10,582 nucleotides of DNA, taken from the NCBI GenBank assembly GCA_027064085.1, contig JAMOQH010000098.1:1-10582 (forward strand). The letters are read 5' to 3'. Origin of the DNA: a bacterium (GTDB lineage: Bacteria; UBP6; JAFGXH01). How positions within the stretch are numbered: the stretch's first letter is position 1; each line of letters starts with the position of its first letter. The notes beneath the pieces were generated by a model. The model was not told the DNA's origin and did not search any database. It saw only the letters and a program-made list of their open reading frames with translations. Shown here one piece after another: positions 6,625 to 10,582 of the stretch. Both the position numbers and the translations under genes were made by a program.

Positions 6625-9069
6625 ATGAAAAGTATATTGTTAATGTCTTTAATATTTGTTTTAGCATCTTGTACATCTGTTGATTCTTTAATTAAGGATA
6701 AAGAGTTAAATAAAGCTGTTAAATATTGTGAAAACAAAGAAGAAAATAAAACTATTTGTTATGAAAAAGTTGCTGATTCTTATTTTAAAAAGGGTGATTT
6801 TTTTAATGCAGAAAAATATTATGGATATAATTACTCAAATAATAAAAAGAAAAGAAATAAATCAAATTTTCAAATTGCAGAATTTTTTTTAAATAAAAAA
6901 CAATATAATAAATCATTAAAGTATTATGATAAAACAAATAGAAGAAATGAGGGGTATTTAAAGATTGCGGATAGGTATTTAAAAAATAAAGAGCTTTCAA
7001 AAGCATACTCTTTATATAAAATATTAGGTGATAATAATGGTATTAAAAGTATTGCGGATAATTACTATAAAAATGGAGAATATTTAAGAGCTTTTAAGTT
7101 ATATGAAAAGTTAAATCTTAAATTAAAATATGCTTTTAAAATAGCGAATAAATTAGTGGAGATAAAAGATTTTGTTGATGGAGCTAAGTTATATAGTATA
7201 GTTAATAGTACGCAAAAACTTAGGGATACTTATAAGAAATATGGATATTTTTTACTAAAAAAAGATAAGTATTATAGTGTTTTAAGTTCTAACTCTCCAA
7301 TAGTATCTATTTTAAAAACAGATGATTATTTATTTGCCATAAACCAAAAAGGATATATATATCAATCATATTTATATCAAGAGAAATTTAAAAAGGTATT
7401 CTCTTTAAATTCTAAAAAAGAAAAAGTGATTTCTGCGAGCTATACTAATAAAAGTAATCAAATTGTATTATTAACTAATGCTGGTTTAATATTTTACGAT
7501 ATAGTAAATAAAAAAATTAATAGGAGATTAAATAAAAAAATAACAGCTTTTGCCATAACTGCAAATGAAAATTTTATAATTACTGCAAATGAAAATATTA
7601 TTTCTGTAAGAGATTTTAATTCTTTAGATGACTTATTATTCTTTAAAAATCACACTGATAGAGTTAATAAAATTCTTATTATTAAAAATAGAGTAATTTC
7701 TGCAGGAAAAGATAAATTGATTAGAGTTTGGGATATAGAAACTGGCAAACAATTATTTGTTTTAAGGGGGCATTTTTTAGCTATAACTTATTTGGATTTA
7801 GATACAACAAAAACTCTTTTGGTTTCTGCTAGTAAAGATAAAACTGTAAAAATATGGGATTTAAAACAAAAAAAAATAATCAATAATTTTAAATTTAAAG
7901 ATAAGCTTAAGTTGGTAAAATTTAGTAATGATTCCTCAAAGTTGTTAGTTGCTTTAAACAATAGAGTTTATAAAATAATAGATATTCTTGAAAACAAAAT
8001 TATTGACTCTGAGCTATTTCATTCTTCTGTAATTAAGAGTCTTTTAATTGATAAAAATGATACTTTTATATATTCTGGAGATAAAAATGGCAAGTTATTC
8101 ATTTCGTTATTAAATAAAGATACTATAATTGAAAATATTTTTTCTAAAGGAAATTTAAGCAAAAATGATTATTATAAAATTGCTGAAATATATTTTAATA
8201 AGCAAAAATATGATAATGCGGTTAAATATTATCAATTATCAGATAAAAAAGAAGAGGGAATACTAAAAATAGCTGATAAGTTTTATAATAATGAAAACTA
8301 TGAAGAAGCTTTAAAGTATTATAATTTATTAGAAACTGAAAACTATATTGATAAAATTGCTGATACATATTTTAAATTAGGAGATTACAATAAATCAAGT
8401 GAGTATTATTTTAGATCAAAAAATTATATAGGGGTTTTAAAATCGGCAAAAATGTATTTATATGAAGATAATTACTATGATGCAATAAGATTATATCTAT
8501 TATTGACAAAAAATTATGATAAGAATACTGAAATAGATAAGATTAATGCAATATATTTAAAAATTGCTGATATCTTTATTAATATGAAAGAATCAAAATA
8601 TCTAGGAACTGAAGATGATAGTTTTAATAAAAAGATTAATGAGAAATTAAAAAAATGGTATAACATTAGATTTGATATTGCACAAGAATACTATAATAAA
8701 GCAAATATGTCTCAAGAAGGATATTTAAAAATAGGGAACTCTTTATGTATTACTAATAATTTTGACTTAGCTATTAGCTCTTATGAGAGCTTAGAAGACT
8801 CTAAATATTCTAAAAAAATGATTAAGAAATGTCTGAAAGCTGGAGCCGTTTATTATTTTGAGGAAACTGTTAATTCATATAAAAAATTATCTAAATTAGC
8901 TTCAAATGATGGAGATTGGAATTTAATTACTAAAAATTTTAATAGTGCTATGAAATCTGTAGAAGAAAGTAAAAAGTATTATAAAAAATTAAAAGATTAT
9001 AAAAAATTAAGACAAATTCAAAAAATAAAAAGAAGATTAAAAAGATATAAGAAGAGTTTAGGTTTATAA
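6625..9069 (+). CDS. lipoprotein with TPR-like repeats flanking a WD40-like beta-propeller
   Basis: An 814-residue envelope protein. Residues 1-16 form a type II signal peptide with lipobox LASC, acylated at Cys16. TPR-like units start near residues 47, 82, 112, 141 and 171 (pattern xKIADxYxxxxxYxxAxKYYxxL). They stop at about 222, then resume near 517, 547, 576 and 605, with weaker units at 645 and 700. The period is mostly 29-30 residues, shorter than the classical 34. Residues about 224-510 look like a WD40-type propeller. The clearest blades are NHTDRVNKIL...RVWDIETGK (342-375) and RGHFLAITYL...VKIWDLKQKK (381-417); the rest are degenerate. The last 40 residues are strongly basic. No catalytic motif is seen, so a scaffolding role at the inner or outer membrane is inferred. 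The gene appears monocistronic. Its 3' end overlaps the convergent gene by 6 bp. Confidence 0.82.
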   Translation: MKSILLMSLIFVLASCTSVDSLIKDKELNKAVKYCENKEENKTICYEKVADSYFKKGDFFNAEKYYGYNYSNNKKKRNKSNFQIAEFFLNKKQYNKSLKYYDKTNRRNEGYLKIADRYLKNKELSKAYSLYKILGDNNGIKSIADNYYKNGEYLRAFKLYEKLNLKLKYAFKIANKLVEIKDFVDGAKLYSIVNSTQKLRDTYKKYGYFLLKKDKYYSVLSSNSPIVSILKTDDYLFAINQKGYIYQSYLYQEKFKKVFSLNSKKEKVISASYTNKSNQIVLLTNAGLIFYDIVNKKINRRLNKKITAFAITANENFIITANENIISVRDFNSLDDLLFFKNHTDRVNKILIIKNRVISAGKDKLIRVWDIETGKQLFVLRGHFLAITYLDLDTTKTLLVSASKDKTVKIWDLKQKKIINNFKFKDKLKLVKFSNDSSKLLVALNNRVYKIIDILENKIIDSELFHSSVIKSLLIDKNDTFIYSGDKNGKLFISLLNKDTIIENIFSKGNLSKNDYYKIAEIYFNKQKYDNAVKYYQLSDKKEEGILKIADKFYNNENYEEALKYYNLLETENYIDKIADTYFKLGDYNKSSEYYFRSKNYIGVLKSAKMYLYEDNYYDAIRLYLLLTKNYDKNTEIDKINAIYLKIADIFINMKESKYLGTEDDSFNKKINEKLKKWYNIRFDIAQEYYNKANMSQEGYLKIGNSLCITNNFDLAISSYESLEDSKYSKKMIKKCLKAGAVYYFEETVNSYKKLSKLASNDGDWNLITKNFNSAMKSVEESKKYYKKLKDYKKLRQIQKIKRRLKRYKKSLGL

Positions 9070-10582
9070 TAGTACTTTATGTATAAGTTTTTTTATTACT
9101 TCGGATTTTTCTATTGCTAAATGTTCTATCAATAATTTATTTATTTTATCATCATTTTTATAAAGTAAAACTTCAGTAGCAATTGTTCTTGTCGAAACTT
9201 TTCTTGCCTTTAATAGTTCAATTACCTGAGGAGTTAATGTGTTATCTTTTTTAAGTAATATTTTTATTGCATTTTGAATTGTTTTAGAATTAGATGTAGT
9301 CAAAGATAACAACAATGGAGAACATTTTTCTTGTTGATGTTCCCACATTAAAGGGAGTATTGCAACTTTTTCTTTAATTGATATTATTTCAAAACTATCA
9401 ATAATTTCTTTAAAGTGGTTATTAATAAAATCTATTATCAATTGTCCTTTTTCTTCTTTCTTGTAGATTTCTTTAATTAAATATTTAATATAAAATACAA
9501 TAGGAATATTGTTTTCATTGATTAATTCTAAAGTTGTTTTTAAATCATTTTCAAAAGAAATATGTTTTTGTATAGTAGTGTGTGGTTCAAAAATTAAGCT
9601 TAACTTAAAGCTTTTAGTATATAATTCTTCATTATTTTCACTAGGAAAATTATTAACAAAGTTATCCCAAAAATCGAAAAAACTATCATTTTTAACTAAG
9701 CTCTTATATGTTAATATGATTTTATCTATGACATTTTTTTTGTTAGTTTTAATAAATGTTTCTAATAATTTAAGAAATTCATCATGATCCTTAAACTCAG
9801 GAATATTATTAAGCCAGTTGGATAATTTTTTGATATATAAGTTTTCTTTTAGTTTCTGATCCTCTAATTTACTTAAAATCAAGTTAAATCTTTTAGAATC
9901 AATATTTTTATCAAGATAATTTTTTATCTCTGTTTTAAAATAAGCAGGATAAGTATTTTGCATTACCTGAATAAGTATTACTCTTGCAATAGGATTATTT
10001 AATTCTTTTTCCCATTCTTTTAAATTCTTTTTATATGAAGGCATTAAGTCTTTTGATAGGGCTGAAATAAGAGGTGCTTCATTGTCTCTAGTTATATTTT
10101 TAAGTAGTTGTTGTACTACTAATTGCTTTTTTACTCCAGTTGCTTTCATTAATTTTAAAATCAATAAGTAACCTGTTTCTGTACTTTCTATCATGTTACT
10201 AAAAAAGTTAAATAATTTCAAAAAGTCTTCTCTTTTAACTAATATTTTAAATAATTTTATAAAATATGTATCACTTATTTCAATTCCATTACTAAGCATG
10301 TCTTTGAATATAGAGTCCCATTTTTCATATTTAATATTTGGAGTTATTCCTTTTTTAGCATACATGTATTTTAGTAATTTATCTCTATCTAAATCATGTA
10401 ATCTTACAATGTCTTCAAAAGTCGCTTCTTTATCTTTTAATTGCCAAAAATTTTCGTAGTACTGATCAATACTTTTTTTATTATCTTTAATTAAATCCTG
10501 AACAGAGGCCCAGTCCGGAACAATTAGCCTTAATTTTGCTAAATATGGAATAGCTTGCTCCTTTTCTTTTAGAGCAAGTAGT
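9064..10582 (-). CDS. large alpha-helical repeat (HEAT-like) protein, 5' end outside window
   Basis: I do not recognise a named family. The leftward frame stays open to the window edge, giving at least 505 codons. The Met encoded at 10363-10365 lies in continuous coding-like sequence (codons upstream read DLDRDKLLKYMYAKK), so the gene starts outside the window. The product is Lys/Leu/Ile/Asn-rich and predicted almost wholly helical, with no signal, membrane segment or catalytic motif in the visible part. The last 110 residues show HEAT-like helix pairs (PLLLSLTTSNSKTIQNAIKILL; TPQVIELLKARKVSTRTIATEVLL; KINKLLIEHLAIEKSEVIKKLIHKVLL). Such solenoids usually bind other macromolecules. An enzymatic domain could lie in the missing N-terminal part. 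It converges with the TPR/WD40 lipoprotein gene, sharing the six bases TTATAA, so a joint transcription unit is excluded although a functional link is possible. Confidence 0.75.
   Translation of the reverse strand, partial: LLALKEKEQAIPYLAKLRLIVPDWASVQDLIKDNKKSIDQYYENFWQLKDKEATFEDIVRLHDLDRDKLLKYMYAKKGITPNIKYEKWDSIFKDMLSNGIEISDTYFIKLFKILVKREDFLKLFNFFSNMIESTETGYLLILKLMKATGVKKQLVVQQLLKNITRDNEAPLISALSKDLMPSYKKNLKEWEKELNNPIARVILIQVMQNTYPAYFKTEIKNYLDKNIDSKRFNLILSKLEDQKLKENLYIKKLSNWLNNIPEFKDHDEFLKLLETFIKTNKKNVIDKIILTYKSLVKNDSFFDFWDNFVNNFPSENNEELYTKSFKLSLIFEPHTTIQKHISFENDLKTTLELINENNIPIVFYIKYLIKEIYKKEEKGQLIIDFINNHFKEIIDSFEIISIKEKVAILPLMWEHQQEKCSPLLLSLTTSNSKTIQNAIKILLKKDNTLTPQVIELLKARKVSTRTIATEVLLYKNDDKINKLLIEHLAIEKSEVIKKLIHKVLL

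Noticed and set aside
6803-7006. Minus-strand open frame inside the TPR/WD40 gene
   Set aside because: Phe/Tyr/Leu-rich shadow of Lys/Asn/Tyr-rich repeat codons on the other strand.
3202-9069. Ankyrin, WD40 and TPR genes as a sign of eukaryotic contamination
   Set aside because: The genes are intronless, closely packed with bacterial dut and clc, have Shine-Dalgarno sites, and the WD40/TPR protein has a bacterial lipobox.
9070-9095. Terminator after the lipoprotein gene (AGTACT followed by a T7 run)
   Set aside because: The stem is broken by mismatches after 3 bp, and the region is coding on the other strand.
9509-9787. Plus-strand open frame opposite the helical-repeat gene
   Set aside because: Shadow frame opposite a much longer coding frame; it lacks a convincing ribosome binding site.
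10363-10365. ATG (minus strand) at 10363-10365 as the start of the helical-repeat gene
   Set aside because: The same frame continues for 72 more stop-free codons with similar helical, Lys/Leu-rich composition to the window edge, and no Shine-Dalgarno precedes the Met.
10193-10459. Second plus-strand open frame opposite the helical-repeat gene
   Set aside because: It ends within the continuous minus-strand coding frame and has no support of its own.

Overview
This is an AT-rich bacterial window, roughly a quarter to a third G+C by eye. Genes start at ATG behind Shine-Dalgarno sequences of the GGAG/GAGG type, use AT-rich codons, and include a lipoprotein with a clear lipobox and a Bax-type peptidoglycan hydrolase. 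That suggests a Gram-negative-like bacterium. The eukaryote-like modules (EGF, ankyrin, WD40, TPR, HEAT-like helices) fit an uncultured low-GC lineage, but the sequence does not let me name a phylum. I see no tRNA, rRNA, CRISPR array, insertion sequence or phage gene.

Left part (1-2319): the 3' part of a gene for a secreted EGF-like protein ending in an endonuclease/exonuclease/phosphatase-fold domain comes first. A Bax-family glucosaminidase follows. Its reading frame stops at 2074, but an unusually long open frame continues in another frame to 2319. The frame break is flanked by two copies of an 11-bp repeat 41 bp apart, so this may be a frameshifted 3' end.

Middle part (2323-6519): a leftward TrmH/SpoU-family rRNA 2'-O-methyltransferase (RlmB-like) meets the Bax region tail to tail. 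It is divergent from a rightward cluster made of an ankyrin-repeat protein, dUTPase (dut), and a ClC chloride transporter with CBS and TrkA-C regulatory domains. The divergent gap carries back-to-back promoter candidates and a near-perfect 20-bp palindrome over the predicted methyltransferase transcription start. dut and clc are 6 bp apart and probably co-transcribed. A hairpin can mask the dut ribosome binding site.

Right part (6625-10582): an 814-residue lipoprotein has a WD40-like propeller set between two arrays of TPR-like repeats. It converges with, and overlaps by 6 bp, the 3' end of a large leftward alpha-helical repeat gene that runs off the window. Both are probably protein-interaction scaffolds, one anchored in the envelope. 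I found no convincing complete new system. The most unusual items are the broken 3' end of the Bax gene, the TPR-propeller-TPR lipoprotein, and the unrecognised helical-repeat gene beside it.
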